Shown here piece by piece: positions 5,436-5,504 of a stretch of 5,504 bases of DNA. Source of the DNA: an uncultured Roseiflexaceae bacterium (GTDB lineage Bacteria > Chloroflexota > Chloroflexia > Chloroflexales > Roseiflexaceae); NCBI GenBank assembly GCA_903932805.1, contig CAIZHO010000568.1, positions 1-5,504 of the forward strand, written 5' to 3'. A program made the position numbers and the translations under genes. The notes under the pieces were generated by a model. It was not told the DNA's origin, did not search any database, and saw only the letters and a list, made by a program, of their open reading frames with translations. Numbering within the stretch: the first letter of the stretch is position 1; every line of letters begins with the position of its first letter.

Positions 5436-5504
5436 GTTATCAGTTATCAGTTATCAGTGATCAGTGATCAGTGATCAGTGATCAGTGATCAGTGATCAGT
5501 GATC
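5436..5504. repeat. Heptanucleotide tandem array (GTTATCA x3, then GTGATCA x6 plus a partial copy)
   Basis: Perfect 7-base periodicity starts two bases after the lipoprotein stop codon. GTTATCA occurs at 5436, 5443 and 5450, then GTGATCA at 5457, 5464, 5471, 5478, 5485 and 5492, and a truncated GTGATC at 5499-5504. The array reaches the window edge, so its full size is unknown. Each GTGATCA contains the palindrome TGATCA and the tetramer GATC. Both GTGATCA and its complement hold TGA, so the array has stops in all six frames and is not coding. It recalls the short tandemly repeated heptamers (STRR) known from cyanobacteria, but family membership is not claimed. Confidence 0.97.

Noticed and set aside
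5436..5504. CRISPR array
   Set aside because: The 7-base units are contiguous with no spacers, far shorter than CRISPR repeats, and no cas gene is present.

Overview
The window holds five protein-coding genes in two divergent blocks, moderately GC-rich, and ends inside a 7-bp tandem repeat. No rRNA, tRNA, CRISPR array, transposase or phage gene is visible. The gene content suggests a free-living bacterium, and I lean towards Chloroflexota. The grounds are the style of the truncated membrane-anchored protein at the left edge, the stand-alone MoxR/VWA pair, and the lipoprotein with Ig-like domains. This assignment rests on family memory only and is of low to moderate confidence.

Left part (minus strand). 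Positions 1-867 encode the first 289 residues of a protein that runs off the window. It has an N-terminal membrane anchor, an extracytoplasmic domain and a second hydrophobic segment at the window edge. Upstream of it lies a 226-bp intergenic stretch, AT-rich in its centre, with two odd palindromes built on ATCGACGA. The same stretch holds a perfect 13-bp hairpin that probably ends the transcript arriving from the right.

Middle (minus strand). 3183-2302 encodes a MoxR-type AAA+ ATPase and 2305-1094 a CoxE-like VWA protein. They overlap by ATGA and form a two-gene operon. Pairs of this kind act as ATP-driven chaperones that mature or activate metal-dependent enzymes. No client gene is present here, so the substrate is open.

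Right part (plus strand). 3269-4231 encodes a polytopic membrane protein of the lysylphosphatidylglycerol synthase TM / flippase-like family. It overlaps, again by ATGA, a secreted lipoprotein (4228-5433) with two FlgD-type Ig-like modules and a C-terminal beta-rich domain. The two blocks diverge from one compact intergenic region of about 85 bp, where two near-ideal TATAAT boxes form an inverted repeat and share one spacer. Two bases after the lipoprotein stop codon, a heptanucleotide array starts (three GTTATCA, then at least six GTGATCA) and runs to the end of the window.

The genes are individually recognisable types, apart from the left-edge protein and the lipoprotein C-terminus. The most unusual items are the heptamer array, the interlocked divergent promoters and the ATCGACGA palindromes. 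I did not find convincing evidence of a wholly new multi-gene system.
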